Source: Podochytrium sp. JEL0797 (taxonomy: Eukaryota; Chytridiomycota; Chytridiomycetes; Chytridiales; Chytriomycetaceae). Taken from it: a stretch of 30,760 nt of DNA. The notes beneath the pieces were generated by a model that was not told where the DNA came from, searched no databases, and saw only the letters and a list, made by a program, of their open reading frames with translations. Location: contig JADGJG010000215.1 in the NCBI GenBank assembly GCA_027596195.1, forward strand, positions 1 through 30,760, in the 5' to 3' direction. Below, piece after piece: positions 10,889 to 21,293 of the stretch. The number at the start of each line of letters is the position of its first letter. Position 1 is the first letter of the stretch. The position numbers and the translations under genes are program-made.

Positions 10889-13800
10889 TCCAAGGACATT
10901 GCCAAGACGCGAAAATCGACCCCCGGAGTCGGTCTCATTTCCCCACCACCCCACCACGACATTTACTCGATCGAGGACTTGAAGCAGCTCATTTACGACC
11001 TCAAGTGCGCGAACCCGGATGCGAGAATTTCCGTCAAGTTGGTGTCTGAGGTTGGAGTTTCTGTGATTGCGTCGGGAGTTGCGAAGGCCAAGGCTGAGCA
11101 CATTTTGATTTCGGGTCACGATGGTGGTACAGGAGCTTCGAGATGGTTCGTATTTTATTTTTTCTTGGGTTTTTTTTTGTTTTGACTTTGTTGCTGAATT
11201 TGTTTCGCTTCGTTAACAGGACTGGTATCAAGCACGCCGGTGTTCCTTGGGAGCTCGGTTTGACGGAGACTCACCAAACTCTTGTTGCGAAGAACTTGCG
11301 TGGACGTGTTGTTCTCCAGACGGACGGACAGATCAAGACGGGTCGTGACGTTGCTATTGCCTGTCTTCTCGGTGCCGAAGAGTGGGGTTTCGCCACCACT
11401 CCCCTCATTGCCATGGGTTGTACCATGATGCGCAAGTGCCACTTGAACACGTGTCCCGTCGGTATTGCCACCCAGGACGAGTACCTCCGCAAGAAGTTTG
11501 CTGGAAAGCCCGAACACGTTGTCAACTTCTTCTACTACGTTGCCGAGGAGTTGCGTGGAATCATGGCCCGCCTTGGTTACCGCACAATCAACGAGATGGT
11601 CGGACGCGCCGACAGACTCAAGGTCGACGAGGCCGTGCTCACCAACAAGACCCGCATGCTCGACCTGAGCCCCATTCTTGCCGCCACCTACGCTCCCGGC
11701 GTTGAGATGTACAACATCCAAGGACAGGACCACAACCTCGAAGCCCGTCTCGACACGCGCATGATTGAGCTCGCCAAGGACTCCATCACGAAGGGAGCCA
11801 AGTCCAACATGGCCTTCACGGTCGTCAACACGGAGCGTACGATTGGTACCACTCTTTCGTACCATGTTTCGAAGGCGTTTGGTGAAGGTGGTTTGCCCGA
11901 CGACACGATCCACGTCAAGCTTGACGGATCGGCGGGTCAGTCTCTTGCTGCGTTCTTGTGCAAGGGTATCACGATCGAATTGGAGGGAGACGCCAACGAC
12001 TACGTTGGTAAGGGACTCTCTGGAGGCCAGCTCGTCTTGTACCCACCCAAGTCTGCAACCTTCAAGTCGTACGAGAATGTCATTGCCGGTAACGCCTGTT
12101 TCTACGGAGCCACGTCTGGCCACTCGTTCATTGCCGGTATCGCCGCCGAGCGTTTCTGTGTTCGCAACTCTGGAGCCACGGTTGTGATTGAAGGAGTCGG
12201 TGACCACGGATGTGAGTACATGACGGGAGGACGCGTTGTAATTCTCGGACACACTGGGCGCAACTTTGCCGCCGGAATGTCTGGAGGAATCGCGTACGTG
12301 TTGGACGAGGACGCCACGTTCAAATCCAAGTGCAACATGGAGATGGTGTATTTGGAGTCGGTTGCGGAGCTCAAGGAAGTGACGTACCTCAGACGGTTGA
12401 TTGAGGAGCATCACTCTCGCACGGGGTCCCAGATTGCCAAGAAGGTGTTGCTCGACTGGATGACGTACCTGCCCAAGTTTGTCAAGGTGTACCCGCACGA
12501 CTACAAGGCGGCCATTGAGAGAGCGGAGGCGGAGGCGGCGGCTGCGGCCAAGCCTGTGGCGGTTGTGGCGGTTCCGGAGGCCAAGAAGGAGGAGCCTGTT
12601 CTTTTGGATTTGGAGGACGCTGTTCCCGACGAGGCGATGCTCAAAAAGTTGGACAAGGTGAAGGGGTTCAAGATGTATGCGCGCAAGACGGATTCGTACC
12701 GCAATGCTTCCAAGCGTGTCAAGGACTTTGACGAGATCAACGCGCGGTTGACTGCTCCTGAGTTGAAGGTTCAGGCTGCTCGGTGCATGGATTGTGAGTG
12801 TTGTTTTTTCGGTGGAGAGTGGGGGGTTGACGTTAATTGTTTTTTTTTCTCATCAGGTGGCGTGCCATTCTGTCAGTCCGACGACACTGGTTGTCCCATC
12901 GGAAACGTGATTCCCAAGTGGAACGACCTCGTGTTCAACGACCGCTGGAAGGAGGCGCTCAACCGTCTTTTGTTGACCAACAACTTCCCCGAGTTCACTG
13001 GCCGTGTTTGCCCTGCTCCTTGCGAAGGTTCTTGCGTGCTCGGAATCAACGAGTTGCCCGTTGCCATCAAGTCCATCGAGTGCGCCATTATCGACAAGGG
13101 TTTCGCCGAGGGATGGATTGTTCCTACCCCACCCACCGTCCGTACCGGAAAGCGCATCGCCGTTGTTGGATCTGGACCCGCTGGTCTCGCTGCCGCCGAC
13201 CAACTCAACAAGGCCGGCCACAGCGTCACAGTCTACGACCGAAACGACCGATTCGGAGGTCTCTTGATGTACGGAATCCCCAACATGAAGCTCGACAAAA
13301 AGATTGTTCAGCGACGTGTGGACCTGATGGAAGCCGAGGGAATCAAGTTTGTCCCCAACGCTGAGGTTGGAAAGAACGTGGACGCGCGCGACTTGCAGAA
13401 GGACAACGATGCTGTCGTCTTGGCCGTCGGAGCCACGTGGCCGCGTGACCTCAAGATCCCGGGCCGCAGCTTGGACGGAATCCACTTTGCCATGGAGTAC
13501 CTCCAATCCACGACCAAGAGCTTGCTCGACTCTTCGCTGGAGGACGGAAAGTACATGAGCGTCAAGGGCAAGCACGTGATTGTGATTGGAGGAGGAGACA
13601 CGGGTAACGATTGTATCGGAACCTCTGTGCGTCTTGGAGCCAAGTCTGTCGTCAACTTTGAGCTGCTGCCGCAACCCCCCAACGCACGTGCCGGCGACAA
13701 CCCGTGGCCGCAATACCCGCGCGTGTTCAAGCTCGACTACGGCCACTCTGAGGTCAAGGCCTCGTACGGAAAGGACCCCCGTGAATACCAAATCTTGTCC

Positions 13801-14193
13801 AAGGAGTTTGTGTCTGACGGAAACGGTCGCGTGAAGGGCATCAACACTGTCAAGGTGGAGTGGACCAAGTCGGAGACGGGCCGATGGGACATGAAGGAGG
13901 TTGCTGGATCCGAGCACTTTTACGAAGCCGACATGGTGTTCCTGTCGATGGGATTCATGGGACCCGAGACTGAGATTATCGAGCAGTTGCAGGTCAAGAA
14001 GGACACGCGTGGAAACATGCAGACGGACAAGAGCATGTACATGACGTCTGTGGATGGAGTGTTTGCGGCGGGTGATTGCAGACGGGGTCAGTCGTTGATT
14101 GTTTGGGGAATCAATGAGGGGCGGATGGCGGCGAGAGAGGTGGATGGGTACTTGATGGGCAACACGCGGTTGCCGTCTCGTGGTGGAATCTGA
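7440..14193 (+). CDS. GLT1: Glutamate synthase, NAD(P)H-dependent (fused GOGAT)
   Basis: Seven exons (7440-7478, 7577-8330, 8409-9253, 9309-9942, 10002-11145, 11220-12793 and 12857-14193) encode 2108 residues, close to the ~2145 of yeast Glt1. The enzyme makes two glutamates from glutamine and 2-oxoglutarate. The order is: type-2 glutamine amidotransferase domain with nucleophile Cys2 ([36 protein letters not shown]); central domain; FMN/2-oxoglutarate domain ([19 protein letters not shown]); 3Fe-4S cysteines in [18 protein letters not shown] near 1210; GXGXG beta-helix (about 1290-1480); an Ala/Glu-rich linker; then the small-subunit part with Fe-S motif [20 protein letters not shown] (about 1659), FAD site [20 protein letters not shown] (about 1765) and NAD(P)H site [11 protein letters not shown] (about 1903). 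Introns are 55-98 nt; two donors are GTTCGT. Intron 6 (12794-12856) is 63 nt with no in-frame stop. The Met-Cys start without a propeptide is unusual. Confidence 0.96.
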
Positions 14194-14475
14194 GGGGGAA
14201 TTTTGAATTTGGATTTCAATGTTGTTTTTTTCTCGTTTTAAAAGTAATAACCAGCGTAAAGAGAATAAAGTGGTTAAAAATAAATATTGGCGAATTGGTA
14301 GAAACCAAGAGAAAATTGCAATTTGCGAACACACAATTTCCAAACAAATCGCCAGAATCACGGCGACACCTCCCTCGTCACTCCATTATCTCTCCCCCTC
14401 CCACCACCCCCCTGTGAGTTCGCTGATCACAAAAAGTCAGAAAAAACTCATTCGAGATTTGCAGATCGCCCAAAG

Positions 14476-16448
14476 ATGAGCACTCAGCGCCCAAAGATGA
14501 CTGTGCGCTCATTGGTCATCGACGTGTGAGTGCCGCTTCGCTCCTGCTTCCCATACCATACTCATCGTACACAGAGCGCTCAACACGGCCTTCATCGCAC
14601 TCAACCTGGGCATTTTGATTGCCTTCAACCCGGCCGCTTCACAGCTCTCACCGGACACCTCCGACGGCGCGCTTGTCTGTGAGAGCTCAGTCCGCGCCTA
14701 TCTGATTGGCCAGCTGGTCCTGTACATTGTCTACTCGTTGCCGCAGAAGCCTTTGGTGTATTACATTGATTGGTACAATCCGGAGGCCCGGCGCTCGCGT
14801 GCGGTCTCGTTGCTCTGGACCCTCTGGTCCCTCCTGACTCTGTTCGACATGTAAGACCCGGTTTCTATCCCCTGTCGCTGCTAAAGGTGTTGCGGTTCGC
14901 AGATTGTGGTTCTTCATTGGGCAATATTGGGTGTTTGGTGCCTCGATTTGCAAGACTCACGATGCTCCGCTCTATTGGTTGGCCGTGGCACAGATCGCCT
15001 ATTTCTATCTCAGCACGATTGTTCCCATCTTTATATACGCCATCCTCGTGTTCTTTGCGCGTCGTCGATACTTGCGGCAGCAGCAAGGTGGCGGAACCGG
15101 TCCCGCTGCACACCTGAAGGGCGGACTCTCGAAAGCCGAACTCGCGACCCTTCGAACATTCATCTTCAAAACAAGCATGGCCGTGTCTCCCGAAGAAAAC
15201 GACGAAGAAGCCCAAATCTCCAAAAGAGATGCCCAGGAGGCGTCAAGCCCGATCGAAATGAGCCTCTTTGGTGCCGTCCACGAACTCGTCGGAGCCAGCG
15301 GCAATGCCACGACCGCCTCTTCTACCCCGATTTCAATCTTGGAGTCTGTTGTCTCCACCACAGAACCTCCTCCTCAAGACGATAAGGGAAAATCGCCCGT
15401 CTATCTGACCCCCGATTCCAAGACCTCTTCGACTGGATCAAAATCAAAACCCTCCCCGGCCTCCGAGTCTTTGTCTGTTATACCCGCTTCAGGAGACGTT
15501 TCCAAAGCTCCGTCCCCGGTCGAGTCGGACTTGCCTTCTGGCGCTTCAACCAACTGCGCCATCTGCTTTTGCGACTTTGAAGCCGGAGAAGTGATTCGCG
15601 AGCTGGCGTGCTTGCACATTTTCCATGTCGACTGCATCGACCCGTGAGTCCCAACTTCCTCCCATGATTCAACAGCACTCTAATTGATTTTTTGCTTCAG
15701 GTGGCTGATTGTGCAAGAAGCCGATGCCTCCAAGACACCGTCCAGCAGCACCATCACAAAAGCCCACCGCACGTGTCCCCTCTGCGTCCGCGAAGCCGTG
15801 CTCCCCGAGTTTCGCGATAAAGACGTTGAACTTGCCATGGAGCTCCAAAAGGAGGAGGAAGCCGAGATGGCACGGCTGCTCGAGCGGTTGAAGAAGGAAG
15901 CAGAAGACGAGCAGCGTCTGATTGAACGCCGGAAAGAGCGCAAAGAGCGGCGCGCGAACGGCGGTGGAGGAGGTGGTGGTGGTGGGTTTGGATTGTTTTT
16001 GGGACGTGGACGCAGTCGGACTGCGGATCCGTATGGATCGTCACCATCTCCTTCCGCTGTGGACCCCAAGCGGAGCACAAGCGTCACGAGCCCCAAGGCG
16101 CTCAAAGTCGAGCCCGAAATCCCTGTTGCCGTTGCAAGTCCCGAACACGCTGCCGACGAAGTCACGGGATCGTCCGAGTCTTCCATGACCAACAAGTCTC
16201 CCCAGGAACGGCTGTCGTCTATGAAGAAACGGTTGAGCAACATTCAGTCGCGGTTGGTGGACTCTCAATTCACGGATCTCGAGGCTCAAGCGTCTGCGAA
16301 AGCCATTGGGGATTATATCGAGGTGGTTCAGTTGGAGCTCGAGGAGGAGGAGAACCGGGTGTTGTTGGAGGCGTTGGACACACTCAAGATCGATGCCCCC
16401 CACGCGCTGGATGAAACGAGCGAGGAGCGGACGGATGATTCTATTTAG
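14476..16448 (+). CDS. Multi-pass membrane RING-H2 protein (probable E3 ubiquitin ligase)
   Basis: Exons 14476-14525, 14575-14850, 14903-15643 and 15701-16448 encode 604 residues. The N-terminal 160 residues contain four hydrophobic segments (about 12-34, 57-72, 93-120 and 131-160), followed by a basic stop (FFARRRYLRQQQ). A Ser/Pro/Thr-rich cytosolic spacer leads to a RING-H2 finger at about 327-384: CAICFCDF, then ELACLHIFHVDCIDPWL, then RTCPLC. This gives the C-x2-C, C-x-H-x2-H-x2-C and C-x2-C ligand order. The loop between the last two ligand pairs is longer than usual because of a Ser/Thr insert. The third intron (15644-15700) interrupts the RING inside the IDPWL motif. The tail holds an acidic/basic coiled coil (EEEAEMARLLERLKKEAEDE), a glycine run and Ser-rich segments. 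The substrate is unknown; by domain layout it would act at an endomembrane. Confidence 0.85.
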
Positions 16449-16677
16449 CCATTTTTTTTCGATATAAACTTATATAAACTTTTATAAACATAAAAGGCAG
16501 ATGGGGAGAGGGTTTGAGAATGATAGCGAACTGCGATAATGCACATCGTTGGGTGTTCAACGCAATAAAAGCCACCACTTCTCCCGATTTCAGGGCTCAC
16601 CCCTTATGCAACCGAAAAACCAATGATCGAGATTCAACCTTTTTTAACTGGAGTTCGGCTGCACATTTGTTAGATAG

Positions 16678-16998
16678 TTAGATTGACTTGCTACATCTCA
16701 TTCTCATTTTTTCGCTATATTTAGTTCTTTTTGACGAGACCTCGCTTCTTTCATCGCATGTCGGCTTTCTATTCTTAGTTCCCGACGTATTTTCATGAAG
16801 GTTTGGCAAATAAACGCGTTTAGCTCGAACAAGGACAAAAGAGCGCAACAAACCATCCATTTCCTTCGGCGCAGCAACGAAATCGTTTGGATCCTTGAAA
16901 CTGATAAAGCCATACCCCTTCGACTTTGTGGTCTTCTTTTCGCGAACGACTTTTGCTTTCAAGGTATTTCGTGGCGGGTGGATGAACGGAGAATCCAT
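16678..16998 (-). pseudogene. Decayed RRM fragment resembling RBM42
   Basis: A short frame downstream of eIF2B gamma encodes the second half of an RNA recognition motif: LKAKVVREKKTTKSKGYGFI with RNP1 (KGYGFISF), then FKDPNDF and KEMDG. RBM42 proteins have a closely similar segment around KTKGYGFVSF and DPNDYV. The first strand with RNP2 is missing. After KEMDG the frame stops matching, but the next frame gives FICQTFMKIRRELR and then KEARSRQKELNIAKK, which lines up with the region following the RBM42 motif. This implies a frameshift plus about 30 nt of extra sequence, and I see no splice pair that would remove it. A relic of a duplicated or lost gene is the best reading; a short real RRM protein cannot be excluded. 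Confidence 0.6.
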
Positions 16999-17021
16999 GT
17001 TTTATATTTTTTTTCGTAGAA

Positions 17022-18901
17022 TCAATCAATGAAAGTTTCCCCTTTCCCCTGCACCTCCTTCTCAATCGTCACACTCGACGCAACCTGACAGTCCTTCAAG
17101 TTACACATCTCAAGCACCTGCGAATTGGCACACACGACAGTTCCCTCCAAAACCACCCTGGCAAAACAAAAAAAAGTCGCGTCAGAACGAACTCCTGCTC
17201 AAGAACATCAAAAAACAACAACACTCAACTTGTCCTCAACAACACAGTGATCCAACAACACAGAGTTGATAATCTTGACATTCTTTCCAATCACGCAGTG
17301 GTTTCCAATCACACTTTTCTTGATGGACGACTTTTCGGCCACGCGACAACTCTCCCCCATGAGCGAATCTCCCACCTGGCATCCCTTCTGCCTCTCAACA
17401 GATCGTGGCACCAACTCCTCCGCCGTGAGTGTCTTGATCAACGTGCGAGATCCTTCCAAATAGTTTTGCACACTGTTGACCCGGAAGCAATAGCCCTCCT
17501 TGGCCACCAACGCCGTGCATACAATGTGCTTGTGGAAATCAGACTCCTCGTCCATGTTGGGAATATCTTCGAGGAGGATCGTGGACGAAGCGGCCGAGGG
17601 CGGATTCGTCATGTTTTGCGTTTGATTTTGGAAATGCGTGAACATGCTCGTACTGTGCGTTGCATTCACGAATCCACCGCCCGTGCTGGATTGATGACGC
17701 GACGTGTAAAAGTGGTCAAAGTTGGAGGGGGCCGTAAGGTCTGGAGAGGAAAATCAGGAAATTCCGAAGGGGCAACACCCAAAAAGACGTTACATTTCAC
17801 AGCTCCCTCGCGCTTCAAAACCTTTTCAGAGTACTGAAAGTGTGTCAACAATGGAATCAACTCGTCCTTAATGCTCTGAATCTTTGACTTGGCGAGGAAA
17901 TCAATCACCCAATGCTTGAACACGTACAAGTGCGCATCGCGAAGCTTGGTGTGAATATTGACGACAGGGAATCTGTAAATAACGCAGCCAAATTGCATCA
18001 GAACCCCAAAGAGAATCCAACACCCGAACAAATCCCTCTCACTTGTCCAAAATCGACATTCGCACTGGCAGCTCGTCATCCACTTCATCACCAGCCACCG
18101 AAAACAACAATCGGCACGTCGAATGGTCAATCGCAATGTACTCAATCAAGTCATCGTCCTTGCTCTTGGACCCCGCAGCTTCACCGTCCGGTTTCAAAGG
18201 TTCATGGAACAAGGCCGTGAACGTGGGCGATTGAATGCGGAACACGTCCAAAAGTTTGTTGGGCGGGTAATTCGTGATGGTGTCGCAGGACATGACAATG
18301 AAATCGGTCTAACCGTTGTCCATTGCGTTCGTCAAAACCAACCCACAAAAAAAAACGGCTGCGCAACGTACCTTGATTCGATTGGCAACATGTCTCAACG
18401 CATCCGCCGAAACGGATCCACTCCCCTTCACTTTGATGACTTCGATTTTGCAGTTGGGGTAACGCTCGGAAACATTGAGCACGTTGTAGATGTAATTGTT
18501 GATTTTCTTGTGCGCGTCTTCCTGGCAGACAATCATAATGTCTGGAAAAGCAAATGCGGCTCGTTCAGTCGTCGTGTGGTTGCGGTTAAAAAGGTTCACA
18601 CCGTTGATCATGGCCGCTTCGAACCATTCGAGCTGGTAAAAGAGCATCGGCTTGTTGGCAAGTGGCAATAGAGCCTTGGGGCAGGATTCGTCAATCAAAG
18701 GGAACAGCCTGTGCGCAAACAATCGATGAGCAAGAGTTTCGGAAAACGGCATCAAGCAAGTACTTTGCGCCAGAGCCAGCCAAGATGACACCCTGGATAG
18801 GAAAGTGTATTAAGAAACAATACGAGATATGCGGCATCGGAGCAACAAACCTGGAACTCCTTGGAGGGAGGGACTCCGCCCGTTGCGCCAAACGTCTCCA
18901 T
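17022..18901 (-). CDS. GCD1: Translation initiation factor eIF2B gamma subunit
   Basis: Eight exons (18901-18851, 18792-18764, 18708-18602, 18541-18372, 18308-18043, 17972-17794, 17740-17230 and 17157-17022) encode 482 residues. eIF2B recycles eIF2-GDP, and the gamma subunit pairs with epsilon in the catalytic subcomplex. The N-terminal nucleotidyltransferase-like domain begins EFQGVILAGSGAKLFPLIDE and continues PKALLPLANKPMLFYQLEW and TDFIVMSCDTITNY. The middle has LRDAHLYVFKHWVIDFL and IKDELIPLL, both with close human counterparts. The C-terminal part is a left-handed beta helix: EKSSIKKSVIGNHCVIGKNV, INSVLLDHCVVEDK and VVLEGTVVCANSQVLEMCNL. All introns are 53-72 nt; several junctions, notably the 55-nt second intron, are needed to restore the motif. 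Intron 3 (18601-18542) is 60 nt and open in frame. The start METFGATGG is the first ATG that joins in frame. Confidence 0.92.
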
Positions 18902-19441
18902 TTTTTTTTGGTTTTTTTGGTCTGCGATGACGCTGGCAAGAGAAAAGCTCCGCCACAGAATCACTTGCCACGTTCAGTTCTACAGCATTCTCGCTGGCTC
19001 GCCATTGCCAAACACCCTCGCATCCGGCACGCTGGTCGCGGTCAAGGTGACCACCTTTTTTTCGTGGGAATGTTGAACGCGTTTTCTGCCAGACGCCAGA
19101 CTTAATGATGGCAAAAGTTGTCAGGCAGCTGGTGCCTTCATTTTTGTGAAGGTCATACCATTCCGTGGACTTTCACGGCTTCTTTACCAACAACAGAAAA
19201 TCAAATCGAAGTGATTGATAAAAACTATGTAAATGTATAACGAATTCTAACACCACAGCACACCGAGCCGGCGTCAAAGAAACCCCAAGAACGCCTTCAC
19301 AATCCTCTACTTCATGTGATGGAATATCATTGCGGATCGTTTCCCACAATTTAGTTTATTCCAAAGAAAAGAAAAGAGGAAAATTTTTTTTTTTAAAATC
19401 TCGCATCACTCTCAAAAAAATAACTGCAACTCGGGAATGAT

Positions 19442-19469
19442 GTTCGGGTCAACAAACCTTGTTTTTCAG
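19442..19469 (+). repeat. Short imperfect direct repeat, left copy
   Basis: The sequence starts GTTCGGGTCA and ends TTTCAG, like the copy at 19661-19690, with scattered differences between them. No coding role is apparent. It may be a trace of a local duplication in the intergenic stretch. Confidence 0.4.
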
Positions 19470-19660
19470 AAACCAACGCTGGAGTGACGCGTTGCTGTAG
19501 TTGGTGGCGCTTGTGAAACACGACGGTGTTTGTTGGAAGTGCTGCAGAATCTGCATGAATGTGCGTGTGTGCAAAAAAAAGGTTCTGGTCAGTCAACAGG
19601 ATTGACTGAGTTCGCTCGCCTACTAAAGGTTACCGCAAAAAACAACGCCGGGGATGTGCT

Positions 19661-19690
19661 GTTCGGGTCATTACGAAACTTGTGTTTCAG
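19661..19690 (+). repeat. Short imperfect direct repeat, right copy
   Basis: This is the partner of 19442-19469: same GTTCGGGTCA start and TTTCAG end, two bases longer. The flanking sequences differ, so the duplicated unit is short or old. Confidence 0.4.
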
Positions 19691-20023
19691 AGTCTTATTG
19701 ACTACTTGTGTGTTGCAGCAGGCGGTGGTTTTGGTTGAAGCTCGACGCGTGAAGTACTTGGTGGAAGGCTCGAGTCCCGGCAGGATGCGCGACAGCAGTC
19801 GGTCTTTGTTTCTGTCAATGTCGTTTGGACTGAGAGTGAGAGCACATCTTGAGACAGGAGGTCAGGTGCGTGACGGGACAAAGATATTGCCGCTGGTTGT
19901 TCCGTGTTTTGTCTTGAGAGTGGCTGTTTTTTTTGTTTGGATGTGAGGAAGAATTGTCAGCGTCAAAAAACACACACGGAGGGCGCGCGAAAAAACAAAT
20001 CAAAAGTACCGAAGCAGTTTGAC

Positions 20024-20085
20024 TGTGGTGTGTATGTGGTGCGTGAGTGATGTGTGTGGCGGGCGCTGTGTGTGTGAGGGGTGGG
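20024..20085 (+). repeat. GT-rich low-complexity tract
   Basis: Irregular runs of TG/GTG units (several GTGTGT blocks) make a purine/pyrimidine-alternating tract. It may be a degenerate microsatellite. No function is implied. Confidence 0.6.
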
Positions 20086-20269
20086 AAACAAAGCGGGTCA
20101 ATATTGGATGCCAAAAATGAATACAGCAACGAGTGAAGAGGAGGTGCGTGAACGAGTCAGGGACAATCACTTCCTGTACGGTGGTAATGGAGATTTTGGA
20201 TTGACAGACAGACAGCCAGTGCGCCAACCAGAGGCCTTATTGTTCAACCAGTAGACCAGTAGATAGGGA

Positions 20270-21018
20270 TTTACATTTCGCTCGATTGCTTTCTGATGTT
20301 TAAGACGTGGATCGTGAGCGGGTATAGCGAGATTGTGACGAGTGGAGCTGTGGTTTTGATGACGAATCGACTCGTTTGGACGTTTTACGATATGGTAAAG
20401 TCCGGAGGCGCGTATGATCCTGTTGGACAACAATGCGGATGTAGGAATCGCTCTTTATTTCTTTTTTTGGGTGCGCGTCTATATCTTTCTAAGCTTGGTT
20501 TCGGACTAGATTATCAGTTTCCACTCACGGGCCTCATGTACAATCTGTCCGACATTCTCATCGACGTGAGCTGCACCTTGACATGCTTCTGCTTTTGTTG
20601 GCCTTCCCTCTTTGTCAGCTACGGCCAAACCGCAAAAGTCATCGTCAAAGAAAACGTCCTCCGCTCCATTTGCATCGTCGTCATCAATTCGTACCTCATG
20701 TATTCGGGCACAACCACCATTTCCGCCTTCACGAGTTTTTTTATTTACTGGCTCCAAGCGTTAGTCTACTGCGTCGCGTGCAACTCGGAGTTCTTTTGGA
20801 AAGCGGAGCGCAACAGGGTGCATGAACTTGTGAGAGCGAATCCAGAGTCGGGGAAGCGTGTGAGTGAAGGAAATCGGACTTTTAAAAGGGATTCGTTGAG
20901 CGTGGGTGGGAAGAGTGGTGGTGGTGGGGGTAGTAAGCGTGGTGATTCGGTCGTGGGCGATGTGCTACGCGCGAACTCTGTGCGTGTGGAATCACGAAGA
21001 GAATCTGGGTTCAAGTGA
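20270..21018 (+). pseudogene. Seven-helix family copy 1, truncated at its 5' end
   Basis: Similarity to the family begins abruptly at about 20270, at the segment encoding YISLDCFLM in helix 3, with an in-frame TAG just upstream. Helices 1-2 and the start codon are missing. The remaining reading frame is otherwise intact: an exon ending at 20440, a 69-nt intron (20441-20509) at the family position, and exon 2 from 20510 to 21018, exactly as long as exon 2 of copy 4. The encoded part covers the KTWIVSGY loop, helix 4, YQFPLTGLMYNLSDILIDV, helices 5-7, SEFFWKAER and a tail ending SRRESGFK. An ATG at 20296 (MFKTW) could start a four-helix product, but loss of the N-terminal half argues for a pseudogene. 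The charged stretch RVHELVRANPESG resembles copy 6, while the tail resembles copy 4. Confidence 0.75.
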
Positions 21019-21073
21019 GGGTGAGATGAAAATGAGGATTCAAGACGAGGTAAATCTCGGCATTGGAATAAAA

Positions 21074-21100
21074 AGGTTGGAGGGTGGGCAAAGGCGCGTT
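21074..21100 (+). repeat. Shared 3'-flank element after copy 1
   Basis: GGTTGGAGGGTGGGCAAAGG followed by CGCGTT is closely similar to sequence after copy 2 (about 22331-22360) and after relic copy 5 (about 24068-24094). It appears to be a piece of the duplicated unit lying between genes, possibly 3' UTR. Confidence 0.5.
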
Positions 21101-21258
21101 ATTTTTTCTCATGGAGCGCAGAATGAATGGTTCCAAAACTTTTTGCTCTCATGATCCGCCATTTCACTTCTTTTTTCACGCTTTCTTTTATGATTGTTCT
21201 TAAAATGCCACTCTATGAGAGCTGGTGGACAGAGAGATCTAAATCCAAAAAATACTTC

Positions 21259-21280
21259 GTAAATCTCTTGTCCACACCCA
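21259..21280 (+). promoter_or_regulatory. Conserved upstream element of copy 2
   Basis: GTAAATCTCTTGTCCACACC begins 35 bp before the copy 2 ATG. The same GTAAATCTCTTGT core precedes copies 3, 4 and 7. It lies where a 5' leader or core promoter is expected. It could be a functional element or simply sequence copied with the gene. Confidence 0.5.
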
Positions 21281-21293
21281 TCAACAGCCCAAC

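Larger units (their letters stand above)
18902..20269. other. Long intergenic stretch without a supported gene
   Basis: About 1.37 kb lie between the eIF2B gamma start and the first seven-helix copy. Open frames here (for example 18662-19105 and 19530-19946 on the plus strand) have no recognisable motifs and uneven composition. I see A/T homopolymers, a GT-rich tract near 20024-20085 and a short imperfect duplication at 19442 and 19661. No tRNA, rRNA or transposase signature was found. The right end is where homology to the seven-helix family starts abruptly (about 20270). Confidence 0.5.

Noticed and set aside
9926..11119. Long minus-strand open frame opposite GLT1 (397 aa)
   Set aside because: It is a shadow of the strongly coding GLT1 exon: Val/Gly/Arg-rich composition, no motif, and it crosses GLT1 introns. 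The same holds for minus frames at 11155-12498 and 12853-14361.
15682..16243. Minus-strand frame opposite the RING protein exon 4
   Set aside because: Ser/Arg/Pro-rich low-complexity complement of a coiled-coil and glycine-run coding region.
19530..19946. Plus-strand frame of 138 aa in the intergenic gap
   Set aside because: It has no motif, a poor context for its start and an uneven composition. It is in the range expected by chance.
20024..20085. GT-rich tract considered as a transposon end or telomere-like repeat
   Set aside because: The units are irregular, with no inverted repeats, target duplication or transposase nearby.
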